Source: Micromonospora echinospora
GTDB lineage: Bacteria > Actinomycetota > Actinomycetes > Mycobacteriales > Micromonosporaceae
Length of the DNA: 64,000 nucleotides
Assembly: GCF_900091495.1 (NCBI RefSeq)
Contig: NZ_LT607413.1
Location: 124,001 to 188,000, forward strand
Direction of reading: 5' to 3'
This document shows positions 43,073 to 51,306 of the stretch, piece after piece; the stretch's first letter is position 1; the number at the start of each line of letters is the position of its first letter. The position numbers were made by a program, and so were the translations under genes. A model generated the notes under the pieces. The model ran no database searches. It was given only the letters and a program-made list of their open reading frames with translations, and was not told where the DNA came from.

Positions 43073-44059
43073 ATGAGCTCACATCACCAGCACCGGATCG
43101 ACCGGGACACCGTCGAACGCCTGCTCGACGGGGTCGCCGCCGTCGAGCGCCGACAGGTCCCCGACGACCTCGTCCGGCTGCTCGACGCGGCCCGCGCCGC
43201 CCCACGGGCCGAGGAACTGCGCGGTGAACACCTCGCGGTACAGGCGTTCCACGCCGCACGGTCGGCACCGGCCCGACGACCGTCGCGTCGTCCAGCACGC
43301 CGGGGCGCCCTGGCTCGCCTGCTGCCGGCGAAGACCATCGCCGCCCTGGCCGTGGCCGCGACCGGCGGCATGGCCCTCGCCACGGTACAGGGGGCGGTGC
43401 CCAATCCGCTGCGTCCGGTGCCACCGGCGACGACCACGCCGGTGGACGGGCCGTCCGGCGGCGTCCCGGAGCGGGTGCGGACGGCACCCACCGCCGGGCC
43501 GCCCACCCACGGGCCGCCCGGCGGTGGGCCACGGTCACCGGAGCTGGTTCCGGCGTGCCGGTCCTGGCGGGACGCGCGCGCCGTCGACCCGGACCGGGCT
43601 CTGCGGGACCCGGCCTTCGCCCCGCTGGTCCGGGCAGCCGCCGGGCGGGACAGGGTCGACGCGTGGTGCGACACGGTGCTGGGCGGCGGGCGGACGCCGG
43701 TGCCCCCGACCGGCGTTCCACGCGACGCGCCGACCGCCGGTCCCGGCAGTCCTCCGCCCGCACCGCCGACCGGCCAGCCGGCGGTACCGTCGGTGCAACC
43801 GGCGAGACCGACCGGGCAGCCGGCGGCACCGACCCCGCCGGTGGGCGACATCCCGGGCCGGCCCGACCACACCGGCGGCCCGTCGGAGCCCGTCGTCGGC
43901 CTACCCGACCCGGGCGTCGGCCTGCCCGACCCGGGCGTCGGCCTGCCCGAGCCGGGCGTCGGCCTGCCCGAGCCCACGGAGCCAGGCGTCGGCCTGCCCG
44001 AGCCGGGCGTCGGCCCACCGGAGCCCACGGAGCCGGTCCGGGACGCCGCTGGCCGGTGA
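43073..44059 (+). CDS. Anti-sigma-like membrane protein with Pro-rich repeats
   Basis: 328 residues. The N-terminal 65 are helical (IDRDTVERLLDGVAAVERRQ, LVRLLDAARAAP), as in actinobacterial proteins encoded beside sigma factors. One hydrophobic segment (TIAALAVAATGGMALATVQG, about 84-103) follows a basic patch. The rest, presumably outside the membrane, is Pro/Gly-rich and ends in repeats of VGLPEPG. No sigma-factor gene is adjacent, so anti-sigma function is speculative. Confidence 0.6.
   Translation: MSSHHQHRIDRDTVERLLDGVAAVERRQVPDDLVRLLDAARAAPRAEELRGEHLAVQAFHAARSAPARRPSRRPARRGALARLLPAKTIAALAVAATGGMALATVQGAVPNPLRPVPPATTTPVDGPSGGVPERVRTAPTAGPPTHGPPGGGPRSPELVPACRSWRDARAVDPDRALRDPAFAPLVRAAAGRDRVDAWCDTVLGGGRTPVPPTGVPRDAPTAGPGSPPPAPPTGQPAVPSVQPARPTGQPAAPTPPVGDIPGRPDHTGGPSEPVVGLPDPGVGLPDPGVGLPEPGVGLPEPTEPGVGLPEPGVGPPEPTEPVRDAAGR
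43894..44036 (+). repeat. 21-bp tandem repeat encoding VGLPEPG/VGLPDPG
   Basis: About six units of GTCGGCCTGCCCGAGCCGGGC type, two interrupted by CCCACGGAGCC. In-frame in the preceding CDS; likely length-variable. Confidence 0.8.
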
Positions 44060-44130
44060 CGGGCCGGGTAGGGACTGTTAACGTGCGCGGTTGACCTGAC
44101 GGCCGGGGTGTCCACGGAAGGAAACTGTCG

Positions 44131-44856
44131 ATGACTCTGCGGCGTGGATCGGCGGCGATGGTCCTCCGACTGCTGGTCGTCCTCAGCGTGCTGGCCGGGA
44201 TCGTGCTCACCGCCGCCGGTCCGGCCACGGTGACCGGGCTGCTGCCGTACTTCACCATCCAGAGCAACATCGCGGTCGGACTGCTCGCCGGGTACGCCGT
44301 CGCGCGGGCCCGGCAGGGGCGACCCGACCCGCCGTCGGCCCTCCGGGGCGCGGTCACCCTCTACATCACCATCACCGGGGTGGTCTACCACCTGGTGCTG
44401 GCCAACCCGGCGAGCCCGTTCGCGATGGCGCAGCCGGACCGTAGCCTGGCCGACGCGGTCGGCAACCAGTTCCTGCACACCGTGGTCCCGTTGCTCGCGG
44501 TGGCCGACTGGGCGTTCTTCGACCGCCGGGGCCGGCTGCGCCCCCGGTACGCGGTCTGGTGGCTTGCCTTCCCGCTGGCCTACCTGGCGTTCGCGCTGGT
44601 CAGAGGGGCACTGGTGGATTCCTACCCGTACCCGTTCGTGGACGCCGGCCAGCTCGGCTACACCGGGGTGACGACGAGCGCGGTGGGCTTCGCCGTGGCG
44701 TTCTGGCTGCTCGGCCTGGTCTTCGTCGGGGTGGACCGGGGCCTTGCCCGGCGCGCACGGCCGCCAGCGTCGGTCGCCCCGCCGCCACGGGCGGCACCAC
44801 CGAATTCGACCGGGACGACCGAAACAGCCGGGACGGCGGGAACGGCCGGGAGCTGA
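44131..44856 (+). CDS. Pr6Pr family membrane protein
   Basis: 241 residues with six membrane segments. LLPYFTIQSNIAVGLLAGYA, ITGVVYHLVLA, QFLHTVVPLLAVADWAFF and YPYPFVDAGQLGY are characteristic of Pr6Pr (FAR-17a/AIG1-like) proteins. GGAAGGAAA precedes ATG. A Pro/Thr tail follows residue 210. Function is unknown in bacteria. It ends 4 bp from the converging glucosidase gene. Confidence 0.8.
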   Translation: MTLRRGSAAMVLRLLVVLSVLAGIVLTAAGPATVTGLLPYFTIQSNIAVGLLAGYAVARARQGRPDPPSALRGAVTLYITITGVVYHLVLANPASPFAMAQPDRSLADAVGNQFLHTVVPLLAVADWAFFDRRGRLRPRYAVWWLAFPLAYLAFALVRGALVDSYPYPFVDAGQLGYTGVTTSAVGFAVAFWLLGLVFVGVDRGLARRARPPASVAPPPRAAPPNSTGTTETAGTAGTAGS

Positions 44857-44860
44857 GCGG

Positions 44861-46924
44861 TCAGCGCAGGGGACGTTGGCCGTTCCGCGCCGCCGCCCGG
44901 TCCCGTCCGTACGCGTCGGCGTGTCCCCATCGACCCGGGATGTCGAGCAGTTCGACCCGGCCGAGCCCCTCGGGCAGCGCCGGATCCACCAGGAGGTTGC
45001 CGCCGCACGGGGCCAGCCCGAGGATGGTGCTCAACACCATCAGCGTGGCTCCCGCCGACCACGACTGCGGGGAGCCGCCGGCCGGCAGGGGCACGGGGTA
45101 ACGGGTCATCTGCCGGTCGTACCCGGCGACCAGCTCGGGGAGCCGGCCGGCGAAGTGCGCCGCCATGTCGACGACGCCCCGGGCGACCCGGGCCGCCTCC
45201 CGGTGGAAGCCGTAGCGGCGCAGACCCGCCACGGCGAGCGCGGTGTCGAACGGCCAGACCGCGCCGAGGTGGGACCCGACCGGGTTGTAGCGACGTTGCC
45301 CGGAGCCCAGGGTGCGGACACCCCAGCCGCTGAAGAGTTCCGGGCCGACCAGGTGCCCGGCCACCTCGTCCGCCCGCCCGGCGTCGACGATGCCGCTCCA
45401 GAGCAGGTGTCCCAGGTTGGAGGCGACCGCGTCGACCGGTTCCCCGTCCGGGCCGAGGGCGAGGGCGTACGCCCCACGGTGCGGCAGCCAGAAGTCCCGG
45501 TCGAACCGCTGCCGCAGCTGCGCCGCCTCGCGTTCGAGCCGGTCGGCGTAGTCCGGGTCGGCCCAGAAGTCCCGGGCCAACCGGGCGCCCCGCAGCTTCG
45601 CGTCGTAGGCGTATCCCTGGAGTTCGCAGGTGGCCCGGGGGAAGCCGGGTTCCCGGCCGTCCCGGCCCACGATCGCGTGGTCGGAGTTCTTCCAGCATTG
45701 GTTGATCAGGCCGTCACGGGTGTTGCGGCGCTGGTAGCGCACGTAGCCGTCGCCGAGCGAGTCGCCGTACTCGTCGATCCAGTCGAGTGCCATCCGGGCC
45801 GGGTGGCGCAGCTCGCGGACCAGGTCGGCGTCGCCGGACCAGCGCTCGTACTCGTCGAGGAGGATCACGAACAGCGGGGTGGTGTCGGCCGCGCCGTAGT
45901 AGACCGTGGTCGCGTCCTCGCCGAAGGCGCCGCGCTCGCCGTAGCGGATTCCGGCGAGGATCTTGCCCGGCTCCTCGTCGTACCGGTCGTCGAGCCGGCT
46001 GCCCTGGTCCAGTGCCAGCATGCGCAGCACGGCCGGGGCGAACTCCGGCACGTACGGCAGCGTCTGGAAGGCGGTGATCAGGGCGTCCCGCCCGTAGAGG
46101 GTCATCGACCAGGGCATCCCCGCCACGGGCAGCGGCTCGGTGTACGCCAGCGGGGTGTACCGCAGGGCGGCCAGGTCGAGCAGGCTGCGGCGGTACGCCG
46201 TACCCAGCGTCTCGCTCTCGGCGACCAGCTCGGGTGCCCGGTCCAGGAACTCGCGCAGGTCCGCCCGCATGTCCTCACGGACGTGCCGGCGGTGTGACTC
46301 CAGCTCGAAGCGCAGGTCCCGCCCGACCTCGGTGCTCAGGAACATGACGACGTGCAGGTCGGTGGCCCACGCCCCGTGCGGCTCCACCACGATCCGGAAG
46401 GTCATGCCGCTCTCGTCGATCTCGGCCGGGCGGGTGGTGGTCACCACGGTCTCCCGGCAGAAGCGCTGCCGCGCGTACCGCAGGCGCAGCTCCCGCTGCT
46501 CCGGCCGGACGGTGGCCTGGATCGACCGCCGCTTCGGCGCGGCGATCTCGCCGGTGTCGGCGAAGTCGGTCCCGATGTCCAGCCGGACGACGAAGGCGGC
46601 CGGCTCGGCGGAGTGGTTGAGTACGGTGATCCGCTCGTTGAAGCTGTTGTCGAGGGACCGGTGCCGCAGCACCGAGACGTCCGCGTCGACGTAGTGGCTG
46701 GCGGCGCCGGGCACGAGGAGGAACCGGGTCTCGAAGTGCGTCATGTCGTCGCGGGACAGCGCGTTGAACCGCCGGCCGTCGATGGTGAGCACCCACCGGG
46801 ACAGGAACCGGGTGTCGAAGGAGAAGAGACCGGTCGGGGTACGCGGATCGCGCTCCATGTCGCCCTCGGTGTCGCTGATGGCGAAGGAGTTGCCGGTCAT
46901 GACGTGGACGCGGTCCTCCCGCAT
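44861..46924 (-). CDS. Amylo-alpha-1,6-glucosidase / glycogen debranching-like enzyme
   Basis: 687 residues. The N-terminal GDE_N-type beta domain begins VHVMTGNSFAISDTEGDM with GLFSFDTRFLSRWVL. The C-terminal (alpha/alpha)6 barrel has MPWSMTLYGRDALITAFQTL, CWKNSDHAI, PVGSHLGAVWPFDTALAVAGL and QSWSAGATLMVL. Likely hydrolyses alpha-linked glucans in the cytoplasm; exact linkage is not determined. AGGAGGG lies 6 bases before ATG 46924, which overlaps the SCP2 stop by one base (TGATG). Confidence 0.85.
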   Translation of the reverse strand: MREDRVHVMTGNSFAISDTEGDMERDPRTPTGLFSFDTRFLSRWVLTIDGRRFNALSRDDMTHFETRFLLVPGAASHYVDADVSVLRHRSLDNSFNERITVLNHSAEPAAFVVRLDIGTDFADTGEIAAPKRRSIQATVRPEQRELRLRYARQRFCRETVVTTTRPAEIDESGMTFRIVVEPHGAWATDLHVVMFLSTEVGRDLRFELESHRRHVREDMRADLREFLDRAPELVAESETLGTAYRRSLLDLAALRYTPLAYTEPLPVAGMPWSMTLYGRDALITAFQTLPYVPEFAPAVLRMLALDQGSRLDDRYDEEPGKILAGIRYGERGAFGEDATTVYYGAADTTPLFVILLDEYERWSGDADLVRELRHPARMALDWIDEYGDSLGDGYVRYQRRNTRDGLINQCWKNSDHAIVGRDGREPGFPRATCELQGYAYDAKLRGARLARDFWADPDYADRLEREAAQLRQRFDRDFWLPHRGAYALALGPDGEPVDAVASNLGHLLWSGIVDAGRADEVAGHLVGPELFSGWGVRTLGSGQRRYNPVGSHLGAVWPFDTALAVAGLRRYGFHREAARVARGVVDMAAHFAGRLPELVAGYDRQMTRYPVPLPAGGSPQSWSAGATLMVLSTILGLAPCGGNLLVDPALPEGLGRVELLDIPGRWGHADAYGRDRAAARNGQRPLR

Positions 46925-47322
46925 CACCGGCCCTCCTGTCGGGCGACGTCCCGGGGGTGCCGGGCGCCGGGCGGGCCGGGAAGGATCCGGTGCAGCACCG
47001 TCAGCAGCGGCAGTCGTCCCCGGGCCGTCACGTCGTTGCGCAGCAACGCGCCGATGATGTGGGTGCGGCCGGTGGCGAGTTGGTCGAAGACCTCCCGGTC
47101 GGCCCGGACCACCAGCTCCGCCTCCTCCGCCGACCGGGTCACCCGGACGGTCTGCCGCTCGACGGTCAGGTACCAGTGGTCGGTCCAGCCGTTCTCGCTG
47201 ATGTCTAGGCGCACCGTCCCGGCCGTCGTCTCGGCCACGCCGGTGTGCCGGCCCGGGGCGCGGTGCGTCAGGTACTCCACCGCCGGCCCGGTCAGGTCGC
47301 CGGCATCCCGCCACTCCTCCAT
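46924..47322 (-). CDS. SCP2 sterol-binding-domain-like protein
   Basis: 132 residues. The pattern GTVRLDISENGWTDHWYLTVERQTVRVTRS then AELVVRADREVFDQLATGRTHIIGALLRNDVTARGRLPLL matches the SCP2 fold, which holds lipidic ligands. Translationally coupled to the glucosidase. ATG 47322 is the first start with homology. Ligand unknown. Confidence 0.72.
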   Translation of the reverse strand: MEEWRDAGDLTGPAVEYLTHRAPGRHTGVAETTAGTVRLDISENGWTDHWYLTVERQTVRVTRSAEEAELVVRADREVFDQLATGRTHIIGALLRNDVTARGRLPLLTVLHRILPGPPGARHPRDVARQEGR

Positions 47323-47529
47323 GCCCGCACGGTCGCACCCGCGCAGGTGACGAGGCGTCACCCGGCGGGGGTGAGATCCCGGCCCAGCCGGGTAGACGGG
47401 GCCGGCGGGGCGGCTCGCCCGGACGCGCGGCGTCGGCTCCCCGACGGCCGGACGGCCGGTGACGGTCTCCGGCCCGGCTCCGCCGCGCGACGGAGGAGAC
47501 CGCACGGATCACGACGAAGGGCGACGACG

Positions 47530-48579
47530 ATGCGCGCGCTGCGACTGTTGGCATGGAAGAGCGAGCCGGAACTCGTCGAGGTGGACGAACCGACCCCCGG
47601 GCCGGGGCAGGTGGTGGTCAGGGTCGGGGCGGCCGGCGCCTGCCACTCCGACCTGCACCTGATGCACGACTTCGAGGCGGGGGCGGTGCCGTGGAACCCG
47701 CCGTTCACCCTCGGGCACGAGAACGCGGGATGGGTGCACGCCCTCGGTTCCGGCGTCACCGGGCTGGAGGTGGGGCAGCCGGTGGCCGTCTACGGCCCGT
47801 GGGGCTGCGGCACCTGCGCGCGCTGCCAGTTGGGTATCGACACGTACTGCGAGAACCCGGCCGGTGCGCCGGTGCCCGGCGGGGGCGGCGGCCTGGGCCT
47901 GGACGGGGGCATGGCCGAGTACCTGCTCGTGCCGGCCGCCCGGCACGTCGTCCCGCTGCCCGAGGGGCTGGACCCGGTGCAGGCCGCGCCCCTGACCGAC
48001 GCCGGCCTCACCCCGTACCACGCGGTCCGCCGGTCCTGGGGCAAGCTGCCGCCCGGCAGCACCGCCCTGGTGATCGGGGTGGGTGGTCTCGGTCACGTGG
48101 GCGTGCAGATCCTCAAGGCCACCACCTCGGCACGGGTGATCGCGGTGGACACCCGGGACGAGGCGCTCGCCCTGGCCCGGGAGTGCGGGGCCGACCTGGC
48201 CCTGCGCTCGGGCGAGGAGGCGGTGGCCGAGATCCGCGCGGCCACGCCGGGCGGCCGGGGGGCGGACGTGGTGCTCGACTTCGTCGGCGTCGACGCGACC
48301 CTCCGGATGGGCGCGGCCAGCGCCCGTACCGTCGGGGACCTGACCATCGTCGGCATCGGCGGCGGCACCCTGCCGGTCTCCTACTTCTCGGTGCCGTACG
48401 AGGTGAGCATCCAGACCACCTACTGGGGCAGCCGACCGGAGCTGGTCGAGGTGCTCGACCTCGGTGCCCGGGGGCTGGTCCGGCCGAAGATCACCACGTT
48501 CGGGCTGGACGAGGCGGTCGACGTCTACCGTCGGCTCCAGGCGGGCGAGGTGGCGGGACGGGCGGTGATCGTGCCCTGA
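47530..48579 (+). CDS. Zinc-dependent alcohol dehydrogenase
   Basis: 349 residues of the medium-chain dehydrogenase family. Catalytic zinc ligands are in GACHSDLH and GHENAG; the structural zinc site is CGTCARCQLGIDTYC. The NAD-binding fold carries VIGVGGLGHVGVQ and a terminal VDTRD strand, whose Asp favours NAD over NADP. GAAGGG precedes ATG 47530. Close to bacterial NAD-dependent primary-alcohol dehydrogenases. Confidence 0.87.
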   Translation: MRALRLLAWKSEPELVEVDEPTPGPGQVVVRVGAAGACHSDLHLMHDFEAGAVPWNPPFTLGHENAGWVHALGSGVTGLEVGQPVAVYGPWGCGTCARCQLGIDTYCENPAGAPVPGGGGGLGLDGGMAEYLLVPAARHVVPLPEGLDPVQAAPLTDAGLTPYHAVRRSWGKLPPGSTALVIGVGGLGHVGVQILKATTSARVIAVDTRDEALALARECGADLALRSGEEAVAEIRAATPGGRGADVVLDFVGVDATLRMGAASARTVGDLTIVGIGGGTLPVSYFSVPYEVSIQTTYWGSRPELVEVLDLGARGLVRPKITTFGLDEAVDVYRRLQAGEVAGRAVIVP

Positions 48580-48589
48580 CCGCGGGCCC

Positions 48590-48595
48590 TAGGGT
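48590..48595 (+). promoter_or_regulatory. Putative leaderless -10 box (TAGGGT)
   Basis: TAGGGT ends 6 bases before the GTG of the 2H-phosphoesterase gene; no ribosome site follows. Confidence 0.5.
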
Positions 48596-48601
48596 GGGCC
48601 C

Positions 48602-49117
48602 GTGGTCGCCGCGCTGGAGCTGTATCTCGACACCGACGCCACCCGCCGGATCCGGGTGCTCTGGGAGGCGTTGGAAGCGGAGGGGGTGCAGAGCCTCCGG
48701 TACCTGCTCGACCAACGCCACCGCCCGCACATGTCGCTGGCGGTGGCACCCCGACTGGACCCGGAGCAGGTCGCCGGGGCACTCGCCGGACTGACGGTGG
48801 CCGCGCCGCTGCGGTTGTCGTTCCAGCACGCCGGGCAGTTCGTCGGACGGGTGCTCTGGCTCGGTCCGACGCCGACGCCGGAACTGCTCGCCCACCACGC
48901 CGAGGTGTACGCCCGGCTCACCCGGGCCGGCGTCGGCATCTCCGAGCACTACCAGCCGGGACGCTGGGTGCCGCATTGCACGCTCTCCATGCGGGTGCCC
49001 AACGCGCTGATGGCCGCCGCCGTCCGCCGCTGCCTGGAGGTGCTGCCGATCGACGCCCGGGTGGTCGGCGCGGCGGTCACCGACCACGCCCGGGGCATCG
49101 CCCACCCGCTGTCCTGA
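48602..49117 (+). CDS. 2'-5' RNA ligase-like 2H phosphoesterase
   Basis: 171 residues with two H-x-S/T-hydrophobic motifs, HMSLAV and HCTLSM, which form the active site of the 2H phosphoesterase superfamily. These act on 2',3'-cyclic phosphates or 2'-5' linkages. A leaderless -10 box lies upstream. It converges on the MazF-like gene. Confidence 0.8.
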   Translation: MVAALELYLDTDATRRIRVLWEALEAEGVQSLRYLLDQRHRPHMSLAVAPRLDPEQVAGALAGLTVAAPLRLSFQHAGQFVGRVLWLGPTPTPELLAHHAEVYARLTRAGVGISEHYQPGRWVPHCTLSMRVPNALMAAAVRRCLEVLPIDARVVGAAVTDHARGIAHPLS

Positions 49118-49197
49118 CGGTGGTGGTGGCGGCGCGGGGCGCCTGACCGGCGGGCCCGGTCCACCCGGTCGGGGCGCGGGTCCCGGTCACGGCGGGC

Positions 49198-49683
49198 TCA
49201 GCGCCAGCCATACTCCGCCCGCAGCACCTCGGCGACCCGGTCGAACCGGGCCCGGTCCAGCACCGCGCCCTCCCGCCGGATCCCGTCCTCCCGCATCGTG
49301 AGCACCCGGTCGAGCCGGACCCAGCTCGGCCGGTTGTCCCGGTCCCACGCACCCGGGCCGAGGGGGAACCAGTGTCGCTGGCCGTCGCGGTCGCCCTGAC
49401 TGGAGAGCATGAGTCCGAAGAGGGTCCGGCTCTCCCGGCCGACCACCAGCACCGGCCGGTCCTTGCCCTGGCGGGGGTCGTCCTCGTACGCCACCCAGGT
49501 CCAGACGATCTCACCCGGGTCGGCCTGGCCGTCCGGTTCGGGCGCGTAGACGAGCTGGCGGCGGCGGAGGGCCGTCGCCTGACGCCTGCGGGCCACCTGG
49601 GCGGGGACGTGCGCCGGGGAGCCGGCACCGCCCCGGACGACCCGACCGACCCGTGCCGCCACACCTCTGAACAGTCCCGCCAC
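49198..49683 (-). CDS. PemK/MazF-family toxin-like protein (no antitoxin seen)
   Basis: 161 residues. After a basic N-terminal 50, GEIVWTWVAYEDDPRQGKDRPVLVVGR and LFGLMLSSQ match the SH3-like PemK/MazF fold, whose members cleave RNA. The actinobacterial variants of this length are often chromosomal singletons. GTG 49683 is leaderless-like: TAGGCT (49691-49696) ends 7 bases upstream. No small antitoxin gene is adjacent, so toxin activity is uncertain. Confidence 0.72.
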   Translation of the reverse strand: MAGLFRGVAARVGRVVRGGAGSPAHVPAQVARRRQATALRRRQLVYAPEPDGQADPGEIVWTWVAYEDDPRQGKDRPVLVVGRESRTLFGLMLSSQGDRDGQRHWFPLGPGAWDRDNRPSWVRLDRVLTMREDGIRREGAVLDRARFDRVAEVLRAEYGWR

Positions 49684-49763
49684 GGCCGGAAGCCTAGCCG
49701 CCGGTCGCCAGTCCCGCCCGTCGGCGACCACCGGGTGGCCGGGAGCGTGCTCCGGACCCGGTC

Positions 49764-50816
49764 TCAGGGGGTCACCAGGTAGTTCCAGGAACTCGGGCCG
49801 GGGGGCGTGGGGATCAGGGCGTGGTCGGCACCGTCCCGCGACTCGGCGATCACCCGCATCTCCACCTCGTGCCGGCTGGGGACCGACCCGGGTAGCCGGA
49901 GCAGGACGTTCGAGCGGATCCGGTCCTCTCCCTGGTTCCAGCGCAGGGTGTTCGAGGGCAGGTGGCAGACGGTGATCGTGACGCCGATCCGCGCGGCGAA
50001 GCGGGTCAGCTCGGACCGCCAGGACCGGCCGCCCGCCCCTGGGGAGTCCGCGACGATCAGCAGGTGGCCGGCCTGCTGGCTGGACTCCGCCCACCAGCCG
50101 CAGACGGTGGCCAGCGCCACCGCCCAGGTGTCCCGGTCGACCGGCTGGTCGGTCCAGTCGCCGTCGTCGTCGGCGGCCGTGCCCGTGTCCCCCGCCCCGG
50201 TGGCGGTGGACACCGCTGCGGTCCCGCCGGCCGTCGTCGTCTGTGTCCGACGGCGCAGACTGAGCACGATCACGGGTTGTCCGGCGAGCATGCACCGTTG
50301 CACGTGTTCGTTGACCCGGTGGAACTGGGCGTCCCGGTCGAGTCGCTGGCCGGCGAGCAGCGGACGGGAGCTGGTCGACAGCCGGAACCCGGCCTCCCGC
50401 AGCAGCCGACTGACCGACCAGGCCGAGACCCGGTGCCCCAGGCCGGCCAGTTCCTCGGCGAGCCGCCGGGTGGAGCGGGTGGTCCACTGGAGCACCGGGC
50501 GCGGCTGGTGGCGAGGTTCCATCAGCCCGAGCAGGTCGGTCATGAGTCCGGGATCGGTCTCGGTGAGCCGCTTGCGTCCGCCGCCGGGGCGCCGCACGCG
50601 TGGGGGGCGTGCTTCCGGCGACTCAAGCTCCTCGATCCCCTTCGAGACGGTGCTCGGATGCACCCCGGCGGCGAGCGCGATCCGGCTGATCCCACCCCGT
50701 CCGAGCGACCGGGCCCGAGCGGCCAGCACCAACCGGCGCTGCCGCTCGTCAAGATGCGGTTCGAGCATTCGGAACTCTTCGGCAAAACCCTTTACGCCAT
50801 CCCCGTTCATCCCCAT
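49764..50816 (-). CDS. ISAzo13-like transposase, catalytically incomplete
   Basis: 350 residues. An N-terminal helix-turn-helix (GISRIALAAGVHPSTVSKGIEEL) and RRPGGGRKRLTETDP match ISAzo13 transposases, followed by RSTRRLAEEL and VSAWSVSRLLREAGF. In the DDE domain the usual ISVDTKKKE is replaced by IVLSLRRRT, losing the first Asp; LIVADSPGAGG keeps the second Asp and RWNQGEDR keeps the Glu. A 35-residue Thr/Gly/Asp-rich insert lies between. No flanking terminal repeats were seen, so this looks like an immobile or domesticated copy. Next to the biosynthetic cluster boundary. Confidence 0.75.
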   Translation of the reverse strand: MGMNGDGVKGFAEEFRMLEPHLDERQRRLVLAARARSLGRGGISRIALAAGVHPSTVSKGIEELESPEARPPRVRRPGGGRKRLTETDPGLMTDLLGLMEPRHQPRPVLQWTTRSTRRLAEELAGLGHRVSAWSVSRLLREAGFRLSTSSRPLLAGQRLDRDAQFHRVNEHVQRCMLAGQPVIVLSLRRRTQTTTAGGTAAVSTATGAGDTGTAADDDGDWTDQPVDRDTWAVALATVCGWWAESSQQAGHLLIVADSPGAGGRSWRSELTRFAARIGVTITVCHLPSNTLRWNQGEDRIRSNVLLRLPGSVPSRHEVEMRVIAESRDGADHALIPTPPGPSSWNYLVTP

Positions 50817-51306
50817 GACTTGACGAGTATACGCATCTAAAACCGCCTGACGAGATCGCTTGTGGTGAATTTCTACACAGAAACCCTTCCATTCTCACCG
50901 ACGCGTGCGCGCATCGGCGTACGACTGGACCCCATCGACGGGTCTCGACGGTAACCACAGTGGACGGATCGCGCCGGCACCCCCTGGCCCACTGCCTTCA
51001 CCAGGCAAGAAGGCGCACGCCCCCTGCCCTCCCCTCACCCACGGGCCGGGCGGAACCCGACCGGACCCACCGCCCGCAGCTCCCTCTCGCCACGTAGTTA
51101 TTTCCTTGCGAAGCGCAACTTTCGACCCATCGGCCACCCGACTCGAAACGCGCTACCTGCTGCTGCGGCGAGCCCGGGTCAGCATGTGGAATCAAAGTTG
51201 ACGGCGCGAGGAAATAGGTATTTGCCGGGCACGGGAAAGTCGTGCTACCTCATTGGATCTGCGCGGCGCGAACTCGGGGGAACACAAGAGCCGGTTGGAG
51301 GCGTCA
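50817..51306. other. Intergenic region upstream of the NRPS operon
   Basis: 490 bases without a gene, locally A/T-richer than the rest of the window near 50,820-50,900 and 51,090-51,240. It must carry the NRPS promoter. Contains the inverted-repeat element 51099-51216; nothing else recognised. Confidence 0.6.
51099..51216. repeat. 118-bp element bounded by imperfect 23-bp inverted repeats
   Basis: The left end reads TATTTCCTTGCG (51099) followed by GCAACTTT; the right end is its complement with GGAAATA and CAAAGTTG (51193-51216). About 18 of 23 positions pair, separated by 70 bases. It could be a miniature mobile element or a regulator's paired binding sites; no target duplication is evident. 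Confidence 0.45.

Noticed and set aside
43894..44036. CRISPR-like regular repeats
   Set aside because: Units are contiguous 21-bp coding repeats in frame with a protein; there are no spacers.
49764..50816. Active insertion sequence
   Set aside because: First catalytic Asp is missing and no terminal inverted repeats or target duplications were found at its edges.
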